A DNA stretch of 64,000 nucleotides from Clostridiales bacterium (GTDB lineage Bacteria > Bacillota > Clostridia > Christensenellales > Aristaeellaceae), in NCBI GenBank assembly GCA_016930575.1, contig JAFGGL010000036.1, positions 1 through 64,000 of the forward strand. The letters run 5' to 3'. Under the pieces are notes generated by a model. The model saw only the letters and a program-made list of their open reading frames with translations, searched no databases and was not told the DNA's origin. Below are positions 50,242 to 59,773 of the stretch, in pieces. Each line of letters opens with the position of its first letter. The stretch's first letter is position 1. A program made the translations under genes and the position numbers.

Positions 50242-52596
50242 ATGAATAAAACGCGTGAGTTTCGTGTGCTGGAATTTGATAAGATCAGAGAAAAACTCGC
50301 CGCATACAGCGTTACGCCGCTTGGCGCTGCGCTTTGCCTGGGGTTGAAGCCGGAATCTGATTTTGATCAGGTGAACCATGCACTCAATGAAACGCAGGAA
50401 GCGGTCACGCTGACCGAATATACAAACGGGAATCCTATCCGCACATTTGAGAACGTATCCGACGAGCTGCAGCTGGCCCGCAAGGGCGCGATGCTTTCGC
50501 CGCGGTCGCTTCTCAATATCGCGGGCTGCATGGCGGCAGCCAGGGCGGCTCGTGTCATGCTGCAAAAAGATGACGTACGAACGCCTATACTCACCTCCCT
50601 CGCCTCGCTGATCACCGTTAACCAGGCGCTGGAGCAGGAGATCACAGGCGCGATACTCGGCGACGAGGAGATCGCCGACCGCGCGTCGGCGGAGCTTGCG
50701 CAGATCCGCAAAAAGATGCGCATCGTCAGCGACCGGGTGCGCGATAAACTGAACGGCATCATCCGCGGTTCCGGCTACGCCAAATTCCTGCAGGAATCCA
50801 TCATCACCGTGCGCAACGGGCGCTACTGCGTGCCGGTCAAGGCCGAGTTTCGCGGGAGCGTACCGGGGCTTGTGCACGACCAGAGTTCGACGGGCGCGAC
50901 GCTGTTCATCGAGCCGATGAGCGTGGTGGAACTCGGCAATGATTTGAAGCAACTCCAGGCGCAGGAGCAAAAAGAGATCACCCGCATCCTCCAGGCGCTT
51001 ACCGATCAGGTCGGCGCTTATGCCGACGAACTGACGAGCAATATCGATATTCTTGCGAAGCTGGATTTCGCCTTCGCCAAGGCTATGCTTGCCAGGAACA
51101 TGGACGCGGTGCAGCCTGAAATCAACGCCAACGGTTTCATCAGCATCATCCGCGGTAGGCACCCGCTGCTGGATCCGCAAACCGTCGTGCCCTGTAACAT
51201 TTATATTGGGAAAGGGTTCACCACGCTGGTTATTACAGGCCCCAACACCGGCGGCAAAACCGTGACTCTGAAGACCGTCGGGCTGCTCACGTTGATGATG
51301 CAGTCCGGTCTGCACGTTCCCGCTGAGACCGGCACGGAGCTCGCGGTGTTTGACCATGTATACGCCGATATCGGCGACGAGCAGTCCATCGAGCAGTCGC
51401 TGTCCACCTTCTCCGGGCATATGAAGAACATCGTGGAGATTTTGGATCAGGTGCGGGGAAACGACCTGGCGCTGTTTGACGAACTCGGCGCGGGCACCGA
51501 TCCCACCGAAGGCGCGGCACTGGCGCAGACCATACTCATGTTTATGCTCGATCGCTCCATCCGCACGCTCGCGACCACGCATTACAGCGAGCTGAAGGTA
51601 TTCGCGATGTCCACCGAGGGTGCGGAAAACGCCAGCGTGGAGTTCGATATCGAAACCCTGCGCCCCACGTTCCGCCTGTCTATCGGCATTCCGGGCAAAT
51701 CCAACGCCTTTGAGATCAGCCACAAACTCGGTTTAGACGCTGAACTGATCGAAAACGCCAGGGAGCTACTTTCCAAAAACGACGTACGCTTTGAAGACGT
51801 CATCGCAAACGCGGAATACCACCGCGGCGTCGCCGAAAAGGAGCGCGCCATCGCAGAAACAGCCCGCCAGGAGACCGTTCGCCTGCGCGATGAGGCGGAA
51901 AAGCTGCGCGACCGGATCGAGGACAAGCGCAGCGAAAACATCCGCCGCGCCAGGGACGACGCCAAGCGCATCCTGGAAAACGCGAAAAAAGAAGCGGAAG
52001 TCGTCCTTGCCGACCTCAAGAAGATGCGCAAGAACGCCTCCGCGCCGGACGCGGAAGCGATCGCCCTGCGCAAGCGTCTCAACGACGGCATTGACAAGCT
52101 GAGCGAGGAACTGACGAGAGAAACCGTCTCCACGCATCAGGCGCCCATGACCGTGCGCGTCGGCGAGCATGTGGAAATCGTGCACCTGAAAACCAGGGGC
52201 ACCGTTTTAAGCCTTCCCAACAGCAAGGGCGAGGTGGAGGTCCAGGCGGGCATCCTCAAGGTGAAAGCGCATATTAGCCAGCTCCGCGTTTTGGAAACCA
52301 AACAGAAGAAACAGTCCGCCGTCAACGCCAGGACCGGCGCGCTGACCCGTAACGTTCCGCTGGAACTGGATATACGAGGGCATGCGGTCGACGAGGCGTT
52401 GCCGGAGATCGACCGCTATCTGGACGAAGCGATACTCGCCGGCATGCACGAGGTGAACATCATCCACGGCAAGGGGACCGGCGTGCTGCGCAGGGGCGTG
52501 CAGCAGCATCTGAAAACGCACATGAATGTAAAAACATACCGCCTCGGCGCATACGGCGAAGGAGAAGACGGCGTGACTGTGGTAACGTTAAAATGA
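50242..52596 (+). CDS. mutS2: Endonuclease MutS2
   Basis: A 784-residue MutS2: MutS core and lever domains, ATPase with Walker A VITGPNTGGKTVTLKT (about residue 332) and Walker B LALFDELGAGTDPTEGAALA. A long coiled coil (about 515-620) and a C-terminal Smr nuclease domain (LDIRGHAVDEALPEIDRYLD, IIHGKGTGVLRRGV) follow. It lacks the mismatch-recognition domain. Roles reported for the family are suppression of homologous recombination and, in Bacillus, rescue of collided ribosomes. Length and architecture are normal. Confidence 0.96.
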   Translation: MNKTREFRVLEFDKIREKLAAYSVTPLGAALCLGLKPESDFDQVNHALNETQEAVTLTEYTNGNPIRTFENVSDELQLARKGAMLSPRSLLNIAGCMAAARAARVMLQKDDVRTPILTSLASLITVNQALEQEITGAILGDEEIADRASAELAQIRKKMRIVSDRVRDKLNGIIRGSGYAKFLQESIITVRNGRYCVPVKAEFRGSVPGLVHDQSSTGATLFIEPMSVVELGNDLKQLQAQEQKEITRILQALTDQVGAYADELTSNIDILAKLDFAFAKAMLARNMDAVQPEINANGFISIIRGRHPLLDPQTVVPCNIYIGKGFTTLVITGPNTGGKTVTLKTVGLLTLMMQSGLHVPAETGTELAVFDHVYADIGDEQSIEQSLSTFSGHMKNIVEILDQVRGNDLALFDELGAGTDPTEGAALAQTILMFMLDRSIRTLATTHYSELKVFAMSTEGAENASVEFDIETLRPTFRLSIGIPGKSNAFEISHKLGLDAELIENARELLSKNDVRFEDVIANAEYHRGVAEKERAIAETARQETVRLRDEAEKLRDRIEDKRSENIRRARDDAKRILENAKKEAEVVLADLKKMRKNASAPDAEAIALRKRLNDGIDKLSEELTRETVSTHQAPMTVRVGEHVEIVHLKTRGTVLSLPNSKGEVEVQAGILKVKAHISQLRVLETKQKKQSAVNARTGALTRNVPLELDIRGHAVDEALPEIDRYLDEAILAGMHEVNIIHGKGTGVLRRGVQQHLKTHMNVKTYRLGAYGEGEDGVTVVTLK

Positions 52597-52623
52597 CCGT
52601 GAAAAGGTAAAGGAGTATCAATC

Positions 52624-53322
52624 ATGGATACGCAAAGCATACTTTTGGTCGACGATGATCAGAACGTAAGCCACCTGATCCGCCTCTATCTGGAAAAGGA
52701 AGGATATCAGGTATACGAAGCTTCTCGGGGCGACGATGGCATTGCAGCGTTCAAGCAGCATTCCCCTTCGCTGGTGCTTTTGGATATTATGCTCCCGGGC
52801 ATCGACGGGCTGGACGTGCTGCGCGAGATACGTAAAACCAGCAAGGTCCCCGTGATCATGCTGACGGCGAAGGATGAAACTTTCGACAAGGTGCTGGGAT
52901 TGGAGCTCGGCGCCGACGACTACATAACAAAACCGTTTAAGAACAAGGAACTCGTTGCCCGCGTAAAAGCCGTGCTCCGGCGCACCCGCGACAGCGAGGA
53001 AACCAAGGAAGTCTCGGACATGCTGCAGTTTCCTAAACTCACCGTCAGCCTGCAAAGCTATGAGGTGACCTTTAGGGACAAGGCGGTGGAAATGCCGCCC
53101 AAGGAACTGGAACTGCTGCATTATCTGGCGTCGCACCCGAATATAGTGTTTACCAGGGAACAGCTTCTGCAGCGCGTGTGGGGTTTCGACTTCTATGGCG
53201 ACAGCCGCACGGTGGATGTACACGTCAAGCGGCTCAGGGAGAAACTGACGGACTGCGAGCAGTACGGCTGGGAGATCCATACGGTATGGCGCGTCGGATA
53301 CAAGTTCGAGATCAAACGGTAA
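52624..53322 (+). CDS. OmpR-family response regulator
   Basis: A 232-residue two-domain regulator. The receiver has the acidic pair in LLVDDDQN, phosphoacceptor Asp54 in LVLLDIMLPGIDG and Lys in DDYITKPF. The winged-helix C-domain carries ELELLHYLASHPNIVFTREQ and DSRTVDVHVKRLREKL. It is followed after 13 bases by its sensor kinase. Targets are unknown. Confidence 0.93.
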   Translation: MDTQSILLVDDDQNVSHLIRLYLEKEGYQVYEASRGDDGIAAFKQHSPSLVLLDIMLPGIDGLDVLREIRKTSKVPVIMLTAKDETFDKVLGLELGADDYITKPFKNKELVARVKAVLRRTRDSEETKEVSDMLQFPKLTVSLQSYEVTFRDKAVEMPPKELELLHYLASHPNIVFTREQLLQRVWGFDFYGDSRTVDVHVKRLREKLTDCEQYGWEIHTVWRVGYKFEIKR

Positions 53323-53335
53323 CAAGGTGAAATGA

Positions 53336-54820
53336 ATGTTTAACGAACTGTTTTCAAAACTGTTTCTGATATTACTGGTCATCGTACTGGTCGTTGTGCT
53401 GATCGGCGCCGGTTTTTCGGCGTATACGATACGCAACAACATGATCGAAAGCCGGATGGAGCACCTGCTGCTGCAGGCGCGCGAGATCGCGCACCTGGTC
53501 AGCCAGGAGACCGATGCGAAACTCAACCAGTATCTGGATGTGGAAAGCTCCTTTGCGCAGTATTTGCAATGGAAGGCCAACCGAGTATACAGTGATTACA
53601 GTGCATATATCCTGATCGTCGACCGCAACGGGCGAATCCTCAACAACATCAACAAAGTACTGTTGAAGAGCCCCGATACCGTATCGGATCTGACGGTCAA
53701 CGATATCCGGGGCGCGCTGCGTGACGTGCTCTCCGGCAGGGAAGTGATCACCAAAATCGTAAACGAAGCCGACGGCACCGTGTTTACGGTCGCTGTGCCG
53801 ATGACCGAGAACGAACTCGTACTGGGCGCTGTGTTTATCCATACCGGGGCGCAGATCATCGAAACGGAATACAGGGATATCGTCATACAGATCATCCTGG
53901 GCTTTCTGATCGCCGCGGTGCTGGCGCTCGTGTTCGCGGTATTCTTCACCCGCAGCATCGTAAAGCCCCTGACCACGATGACCAAGGCGGCCGAAACAAT
54001 GAGCCAGGGCGATTTCTCCGTGCGCACGGACGCATCGGGTTTTTATGAGGTTGACAATCTCGCGCGATCTTTCAACATCATGGCAAGCAAGCTTAACATG
54101 ATCGAAGACAGCCGGCGGGAATTTGTCGGCAACGTCAGCCACGAGCTGCGAAGCCCGATCACCAGCATCCACGGTTACGTGGACGGCATGCTGGACGGCA
54201 CGATACCCGAGGAGGAATTTCCCAAATATCTGCGTATCGTCAGCGACGAGACCATGCGGATGAAGCGTCTGATCGCCGACCTGCTTGAGCTGAGCCGCAT
54301 GGAGGACGGCGTATCGACACTCGACCAAAAGGACTACGATTTGCACGAATCCATCCGGAGGGTGCTGATCGGGCGTATGAACGATATCGATAAAAAGCAT
54401 GTCCATTTGCATCTGGACTTCGGGGACGAGCCCTGCTACGTGTTTGCCGACCAGGCGAGAATAGAACAGGTGATTTTCAATATCACCGACAACGCGATCA
54501 AGTTCCTGCACAACGGCGGAAACTTGACAATCCGCACGGCGATGGTGCATGATATAGTGACTGTTTCGGTGCTGAACGACGGCGCATCCATCCTGCCGGA
54601 AGACCAGCCGCATGTGTTTGAACGCTTCTACAAATCGGATAAGGCGCACACCGTCGGCAAGGATTCGGGCACGGGGCTCGGTCTTAGCATCTGCAAGCGA
54701 ATCGTCGAAATGCACGGGCAAACCATCCGCCTCGTACCCACGCAAAAGGGCGCGGCGTTTGAGTTTACGCTCAGAAAAACTGTCGCGACGCGTAAACCGA
54801 TTGCACGCAATACCGAGTGA
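53336..54820 (+). CDS. Sensor histidine kinase
   Basis: A 494-residue membrane kinase: helix 1 (about 9-30), an extracytoplasmic sensor region of about 150 residues, helix 2 (about 183-205) and HAMP (about 206-258). The HisKA domain has His269 in FVGNVSHELRSPI, and the HATPase domain has N-box NITDNAIKFL and G-box GTGLGLSICKRIV. No PAS domain. It phosphorylates the adjacent regulator. Stimulus unknown; the sensor region looks double-Cache/PAS-like in size. Confidence 0.93.
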   Translation: MFNELFSKLFLILLVIVLVVVLIGAGFSAYTIRNNMIESRMEHLLLQAREIAHLVSQETDAKLNQYLDVESSFAQYLQWKANRVYSDYSAYILIVDRNGRILNNINKVLLKSPDTVSDLTVNDIRGALRDVLSGREVITKIVNEADGTVFTVAVPMTENELVLGAVFIHTGAQIIETEYRDIVIQIILGFLIAAVLALVFAVFFTRSIVKPLTTMTKAAETMSQGDFSVRTDASGFYEVDNLARSFNIMASKLNMIEDSRREFVGNVSHELRSPITSIHGYVDGMLDGTIPEEEFPKYLRIVSDETMRMKRLIADLLELSRMEDGVSTLDQKDYDLHESIRRVLIGRMNDIDKKHVHLHLDFGDEPCYVFADQARIEQVIFNITDNAIKFLHNGGNLTIRTAMVHDIVTVSVLNDGASILPEDQPHVFERFYKSDKAHTVGKDSGTGLGLSICKRIVEMHGQTIRLVPTQKGAAFEFTLRKTVATRKPIARNTE

Positions 54821-54844
54821 AGACAGGGAAGGAGAGTACCGGAT

Positions 54845-55354
54845 ATGGAGCGGCATATCTTCTTGGTGGGTATGCCCGGAAGCGGCAAAAGCGCGCTGGG
54901 ACGGCGCGTCGCGCTTGAGATTCAGATGCCATATCTGGACACGGACGCCTACCTTTCCGAGATCACCGGCATGAACACCGCGCAGATCTACGAGGCCTTC
55001 GGCGAGGACGCATTCCGAGACGGCGAAACCAATCTGCTGCGCGCGCTGATCAACGCGACGCCGGGCATCATCTCCACCGGCGGCGGCACGGTACTGCGGG
55101 AGGAAAACCAGAAAATCATGCGGGCGCAGGGGTACATCGTGCTCATCGACCGCCCGATCGACGATATACTCATGGACATTCGCGCAGAAAAACGTCCGCT
55201 CCTTGCGCAGAAAGGCCGGGAAGAGATCGCGCGCATTTACGACGAACGCATTCCGATATACCGGCAGATCGCCGATGTTGTACTGGACAACGGCAACGGA
55301 TTCCACAACGGACTGGCCGCTCTTTCAAGTATCGCCAGGCGGCTGAGAGTCTGA
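54845..55354 (+). CDS. aroK: Shikimate kinase
   Basis: A 169-residue kinase: Walker A GMPGSGKSALGRR, substrate Asp/Arg region LDTDAYLSEITG and EDAFRDGE, glycine motif ISTGGGTVLREEN and lid RPLLAQKG. It phosphorylates shikimate in aromatic amino-acid synthesis. No other aro gene is near; it follows the kinase gene by 24 bases. Confidence 0.92.
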   Translation: MERHIFLVGMPGSGKSALGRRVALEIQMPYLDTDAYLSEITGMNTAQIYEAFGEDAFRDGETNLLRALINATPGIISTGGGTVLREENQKIMRAQGYIVLIDRPIDDILMDIRAEKRPLLAQKGREEIARIYDERIPIYRQIADVVLDNGNGFHNGLAALSSIARRLRV

Positions 55355-55367
55355 CAATCAAACGCTC

Positions 55368-55390
55368 CCCGGTCATGTACGACGACCGGG
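55368..55390 (+). terminator. Possible weak terminator after aroK
   Basis: CCCGGTC (55368-55374) and GACCGGG (55384-55390) form a 7-bp stem; the following ATTTATCAT is a poor T run, so read-through into the next gene is likely. Confidence 0.4.
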
Positions 55391-55423
55391 ATTTATCATA
55401 TCCGAAATAATAGGAGGTATCTT

Positions 55424-56215
55424 ATGAACCACTTTACCGTCACCCAGCCTTTGCCGGACGTCTGGCACATACAGGACGTCGGACAGGTGTGCTTTACATT
55501 GATTCGCGGGGAAAAGGACACGCTGCTGTTCGATACCGGCATGGGCTTTTACGATGTGGCTTCGTGCGTGGCTCCCTATGTGCGAGGAAAACTGCACGTG
55601 GTGTTCTCGCACGCGCATTACGACCATACCTGCGGCCAGCATTACTTCGCCGAATCGTTCGTACATCCCGACGATTTGAACCGCTGCCGTAAAACCGTTG
55701 ACCGCAGGCATCGCGCACTGACGCTGAAACGGGCGCGTGCGCGCGGTATTCTGGAAGACGCCTATCCGGCGGAGCAGTTTGTAAACGGGACGCCGGAGAC
55801 GGTCAAGCCGCTGACAGAGATGTCGATAGACCTGGGTGGTCTGGAGGTGCGGTTCCTGCTTTCGCCGGGGCACACCAAGGGTTCCATCGTTGCTTATATC
55901 GAAAAGAAATCGCTGCTTCTGACCGGCGATACCTGGAATCCGCATACCTGGCTGTTTTTTCCGGAATGCCAGCCGCTGGCCGTCTATACCAGGACCGTAC
56001 GGCATCTGCGCAACCTGCAGGCGGAGCATGTGCTGCGCTCCCATGACGCCTCCATGGTTTCGATGGAACAGTTCAGGGCCTACGCCGACGGATTGAGCGA
56101 AGAGACCTTCTCTCAAGCGGAACCCTGCCCTGTTCCCCCGTATACGCATATCCACACTTATTGCTGCTATCCCGAGCCGGAGAGTAAACTGGTGTTCAAC
56201 GGGGACAAACGCTGA
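55424..56215 (+). CDS. Metallo-beta-lactamase-fold hydrolase
   Basis: A 263-residue protein with the metal motif FSHAHYDHTCGQHYF (H-x-H-x-D-H), a further His in LLSPGHTKGSIVAY, Asp in LLTGDTW and a final His in RSHDASM. The fold covers glyoxalase II-type and many other hydrolases; the substrate cannot be told. AGGAGG is 8 bases before the ATG. It ends before a strong bidirectional terminator. Confidence 0.88.
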   Translation: MNHFTVTQPLPDVWHIQDVGQVCFTLIRGEKDTLLFDTGMGFYDVASCVAPYVRGKLHVVFSHAHYDHTCGQHYFAESFVHPDDLNRCRKTVDRRHRALTLKRARARGILEDAYPAEQFVNGTPETVKPLTEMSIDLGGLEVRFLLSPGHTKGSIVAYIEKKSLLLTGDTWNPHTWLFFPECQPLAVYTRTVRHLRNLQAEHVLRSHDASMVSMEQFRAYADGLSEETFSQAEPCPVPPYTHIHTYCCYPEPESKLVFNGDKR

Positions 56216-56229
56216 ACAATGAATATCCA

Positions 56230-56258
56230 AAAACCCCTGAGAATTCCTCAGGGGTTTT
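56230..56258. terminator. Bidirectional terminator between the hydrolase gene and tRNA-Val
   Basis: 12-bp arms AAAACCCCTGAG (56230-56241) and CTCAGGGGTTTT (56247-56258), with T-rich sides in both directions. Confidence 0.88.
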
Positions 56259-56259
56259 A

Positions 56260-56336
56260 TGGTGGGATTAAATGGGCTCGAACCATCGACCTCCACGATG
56301 TCAACGTGGCACTCTAACCAACTGAGCTATAATCCC
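56260..56336 (-). tRNA. tRNA-Val (anticodon GAC)
   Basis: Minus strand 56336 to 56260, 77 bases including encoded CCA. Acceptor GGGATTA/TAATCCC, D arm GCTC/GAGT, anticodon stem CCACG/CGTGG with loop TTGACAT (anticodon GAC), T loop TTCGAGC. All stems pair, with one G-U in the T stem. Confidence 0.96.
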
Positions 56337-56356
56337 CCGCTGTTTTCAGCCAAGTT

Positions 56357-56385
56357 ATCGTAGCATAGTTTGATTTTTTTTGCAA
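56357..56385 (-). promoter_or_regulatory. Promoter of tRNA-Val
   Basis: Minus-strand TTGCAA (56385-56380), 17-base spacer, TACGAT (56362-56357). Confidence 0.7.
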
Positions 56386-56441
56386 GCTTGACAGGACAAG
56401 TTCCGTATGTATGCGAACGGTAAAAAGCTTCGTCTGCCGGA

Positions 56442-56470
56442 TTGATATTGCACGGGTCTCGGATTATAAT
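56442..56470 (+). promoter_or_regulatory. Promoter of sortase and GH65 genes
   Basis: TTGATA (56442-56447), 17-base spacer, TATAAT (56465-56470). It lies inside an upstream open frame and so argues for the sortase start at 56504. Confidence 0.75.
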
Positions 56471-56503
56471 AGAATAGATACAATCAAAACACGGGAGGCG
56501 AAG

Positions 56504-57493
56504 ATGCGGATGGACAGAAAGAGACGGACGGATAAATATATTGCGCCCGCCGCTCCGCCTTCCGCATCAGCCGCACCGCCGCGGGAAAAGAAAGCCGCAT
56601 ATTCGCATCAGGTGCAGGGATACCGCCCGGAGGAAGAAAAGCGTCCCAAAAAACGTAAAAGTGCGATCTACATTATCGTGCTTGCCGTCCTTTCGGCCGT
56701 GTTCGTATACGCGTCGGCTCAGCTCGTTATATACCTGGCGCACAGCCATCAGGCCAAGCAGGAAGAGCAGATGATTCAGCAAATGATCGCGGAAAACGAA
56801 ACCGAGGAGGCACAAGCGGCAATCGCCGAACCCGATACTGCCCAAACCGCGGTCCCCGAACCAGGCGAACCTACAAAAGCGCCGCCACAACCGCGTACGT
56901 TCCGCCAGGCGGCGGAAAAGCCCGACGTGCTCATCCAGTTCACCAAGGCGCTGTCGCTCAATCCCGATACAATTGGGCAACTGAAGATGGGTGAATCGAT
57001 CAACACCTATGTGGTGCAGCGCGACAACAGCTACTACCTGCGCCATTCCTTTTCGGGCGAGTACAGCTTCTCGGGCGCGATCTTCCTGGACGTCTCCTGT
57101 TCCATTTATCCGCAAAGCCGCAACCTGATCATCCACGGCCATAACATGCAGGACGGCACGGCGTTTGGCAAGCTGTCCCGGTTTGAAAACATCGATTATC
57201 TGAACAAGTATCCGTTCATCGAATTCTCGACGCTCTACGAATCCGCCCTCTATATCCCCTTTGCCGTCGTCTATTATTCCATCGATACGGATTCGGAGGA
57301 ATATCTGGATATTTATCAGATCAATATGATGACTGTCGGCGAGTTTGTCCGCTTCGTTTCCAAAGCGCAGATGATGTCAGAGTACCGCATCCCGGTTTAC
57401 GTTGCCGGAGGGGACAAAATACTCACCATCACGACCTGCACATCCGGAAACGACGATATGCGGTTCGCGGTATTCGCGGTCAAAAAGCAATAG
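56504..57493 (+). CDS. Class B-like sortase
   Basis: A 329-residue type II membrane transpeptidase: basic, Pro/Ala-rich cytoplasmic tail (to about 60), one membrane helix (AIYIIVLAVLSAVFVYASAQ), a Glu/Ala/Pro linker, then the sortase fold. That fold has the catalytic His in LIIHGHNMQDGTAF, Cys in LTITTCTSG and Arg in DMRFAVFA. It joins sorted proteins to the wall. No protein with a clear sorting signal is encoded in the window. The ATG at 56504 follows GGGAGG and the promoter; a longer open frame begins before that promoter. Confidence 0.9.
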   Translation: MRMDRKRRTDKYIAPAAPPSASAAPPREKKAAYSHQVQGYRPEEEKRPKKRKSAIYIIVLAVLSAVFVYASAQLVIYLAHSHQAKQEEQMIQQMIAENETEEAQAAIAEPDTAQTAVPEPGEPTKAPPQPRTFRQAAEKPDVLIQFTKALSLNPDTIGQLKMGESINTYVVQRDNSYYLRHSFSGEYSFSGAIFLDVSCSIYPQSRNLIIHGHNMQDGTAFGKLSRFENIDYLNKYPFIEFSTLYESALYIPFAVVYYSIDTDSEEYLDIYQINMMTVGEFVRFVSKAQMMSEYRIPVYVAGGDKILTITTCTSGNDDMRFAVFAVKKQ

Positions 57494-57511
57494 CGTATAG
57501 GAGGGTCAACC

Positions 57512-59773
57512 GTGCCATTTGCCATTCATCCCTGGAAACTGATACAAACGGGATTGGATCTTGAAGCGATCCGCTTGTCGGAAAGCCTGATGTCCGCGGG
57601 CAACGGCTATATGGGCATGCGCGGGAATTTTGAGGAGGATTTTTCAGGCGATACCCATATCGGCACCTACATCGGCGGGGTATGGTTCCCCGACAAAACG
57701 CGCGTTGGCTGGTGGAAAAACGGATATCCCGAGTATTTCGGAAAGACGATCAACGCGGTGCGGATGAACGGCGTCCGTGTGCGCGTCGACGGCGAGACCG
57801 TCGATCTGGCCACGCTGCCCTGCGAGGATTACTTGGGCGAGCTGGATATGCAATCGGGCGTCATCAGCCGCAGCTTCACCGTGCAGACGCAGAAGGGGAA
57901 ATCGCGGATCGCCGTCCGCCGCTTCCTCTCCGCCGCGCAGAAGGAACTGATGGCCGTATCCTATGCCGTCACGCCGGATCATGAGGCGGAGGTCGAGTGT
58001 ATACCCTATCTGGACGGGCGCGTGAAAAACCTGGACAGCAACTATGATGAGACCTTCTGGGAGATGCTCCAGGAAGAAGAGACCGAAAACGCCCTCGGAC
58101 TGTTGGCGAAGACCAGGCAGAACACGTTCGGCACACCGCGTTTCGCCGTCGCCGCGGCGATGAGCGTGTGGGCGGACGAACTGGAATTGAAGGACAAAAC
58201 GCTCAACGAAGGCTATGTGGAAGCGTGCTATTCCGGAACCGTTCCCGCCAACCAAACGGCAAAGATCGAAAAATATGTTCTTTGTTTTACGGACCGCGAC
58301 CAAAACGAGAAGTTGCTGATGACGCTTGCGCTGAAAGCCGCCGCCAGGGCGCGCGAGACGGGCTTTGAAAGCCTTTGTGAAACGCATTGCGGCGTATGGA
58401 GGGCGCGCTGGGCCGCCTGCGACGTGGAGATCCTGGGCGACGAAAAAGCGCAGCAGGGCATACGCTACAACCTTTATCAGCTGCTGAGCACCTATTCGGG
58501 CGACGATGCGCGTCTGAATATCGGCCCAAAGGGCTTCTCCGGCGAGAAGTACGGCGGCGGCGCCTATTGGGATACCGAGGGCTTTTGCTTTTCGATGTAC
58601 ATGGCGGTGGCCGGGGAGCATGTGGCCAGGCAATTGCTGCTTTACCGCCATATGCAGCTGGACGGCGCGTACCACAACGCGCGCATGCAGGGGCTTCCCG
58701 GCGCGCTGTTCCCCATGGTCACCTTCACGGGCGTGGAATGCCACAACGAATGGGAGATCACTTTTGAGGAGATCCACCGTAACGCAGCGATTGCGCATGC
58801 GATTTTTGACTATTCAACATACACGGGGGATGAAGGATACGCGCTCAGCGAGGGGCTGGATGTGCTGTGCGGCATTGCGCGTTTCTACGCCGGCCGCGTT
58901 CACTTCAACAAGCGGCTGCAAAAGTATATGATCCACGGCGTGACCGGCCCAAATGAATACGAAAACAACGTCAACAACAACTGGTACACCAACCGCATGG
59001 CTGCCTGGAGTATCGCGTATTTCTGCGAGACGTATGAAAAAGCGTCCGAAGAGCGCAGGGATTCGCTTGGGATCGCTTCCGGCGAGATAAACCGTATGCG
59101 CGAAATATCCGAAACCATGTACTACCCCGAGGATACGAAGAAGGGCGTTTTCATCCAGCACGATACCTTTTTGGACAAGGATCTCATGCCCGCGTCCGCG
59201 CTCACTGCGGAGGACAGGCCCATCAACAAACGCTGGTCTTGGGACCGTATCCTGCGCTCGTGTTTTCTGAAGCAGGCCGACGTGCTGCAAGGATTGTATT
59301 TTTTGAATCACCTGTATGATCTGGATACAAAGAAGCGCAATTTTGATTTTTACGAGCCGATGACCGTGCACGAATCAAGCCTCTCGCCCTGCGTGCACGC
59401 CATCCTGGCTGCGGAACTCAAGTACCATGAAAAAGCCGTGGAGATGTTCGAGCGCACGGCAAGGCTGGATTTGGACAACATCAATCGCGACACGGACGAC
59501 GGTCTGCACGTCACCAGCATGGCGGGCAGCTGGCTTTCGATCGTACACGGCTTTGCGGGCATGCGCACCGTGAACGGCCTGAGTTTCCGCCCCTTCCTAC
59601 CCGGGAAGTGGAAAGGGTATGCCTTCCAATTGCTGTACCGCGGCAGGCGGCTGCGCGCGGAGATCGGACAAAAAAGCGTGAAACTCGTCCTTCTGGAGGG
59701 CGAAGCGCTCACGCTGCGATTGTATGATACATCCTATAAACTGAAAACCACGGTATCCGCCGCGCTGCAATGA
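57512..59773 (+). CDS. Glycoside hydrolase family 65 phosphorylase (maltose phosphorylase-like)
   Basis: A 753-residue cytoplasmic enzyme. N-terminal beta domain begins with ETLMS-type SLMSAGNGYMGMRGNFEED; the catalytic barrel has YWDTEGFCFSMYMAV, GVECHNEWEITFEEIHRNAA and the general acid Glu in GVTGPNEYENNVNNNWYTN. The C-terminal end includes the phosphate-site region HVTSMAGSW. GH65 enzymes phosphorolyse alpha-glucosides (maltose, trehalose, kojibiose, nigerose); NNNWYTN favours maltose-type activity but specificity is inferred. No beta-phosphoglucomutase is adjacent. GTG start with TAGGAGG. Its stop codon abuts that of the convergent gene. Confidence 0.88.
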   Translation: MPFAIHPWKLIQTGLDLEAIRLSESLMSAGNGYMGMRGNFEEDFSGDTHIGTYIGGVWFPDKTRVGWWKNGYPEYFGKTINAVRMNGVRVRVDGETVDLATLPCEDYLGELDMQSGVISRSFTVQTQKGKSRIAVRRFLSAAQKELMAVSYAVTPDHEAEVECIPYLDGRVKNLDSNYDETFWEMLQEEETENALGLLAKTRQNTFGTPRFAVAAAMSVWADELELKDKTLNEGYVEACYSGTVPANQTAKIEKYVLCFTDRDQNEKLLMTLALKAAARARETGFESLCETHCGVWRARWAACDVEILGDEKAQQGIRYNLYQLLSTYSGDDARLNIGPKGFSGEKYGGGAYWDTEGFCFSMYMAVAGEHVARQLLLYRHMQLDGAYHNARMQGLPGALFPMVTFTGVECHNEWEITFEEIHRNAAIAHAIFDYSTYTGDEGYALSEGLDVLCGIARFYAGRVHFNKRLQKYMIHGVTGPNEYENNVNNNWYTNRMAAWSIAYFCETYEKASEERRDSLGIASGEINRMREISETMYYPEDTKKGVFIQHDTFLDKDLMPASALTAEDRPINKRWSWDRILRSCFLKQADVLQGLYFLNHLYDLDTKKRNFDFYEPMTVHESSLSPCVHAILAAELKYHEKAVEMFERTARLDLDNINRDTDDGLHVTSMAGSWLSIVHGFAGMRTVNGLSFRPFLPGKWKGYAFQLLYRGRRLRAEIGQKSVKLVLLEGEALTLRLYDTSYKLKTTVSAALQ

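Noticed and set aside
50221..51723. 500-codon minus-strand open frame over mutS2
   Set aside because: It is a shadow of the MutS2 coding sequence, which has all ATPase and Smr motifs.
53372..55306. 644-codon minus-strand open frame over the histidine kinase and shikimate kinase genes
   Set aside because: The plus strand has complete catalytic motifs for both kinases; the antisense product is His/Arg/Val-rich without recognisable domains and has no ribosome binding site that decides a start.
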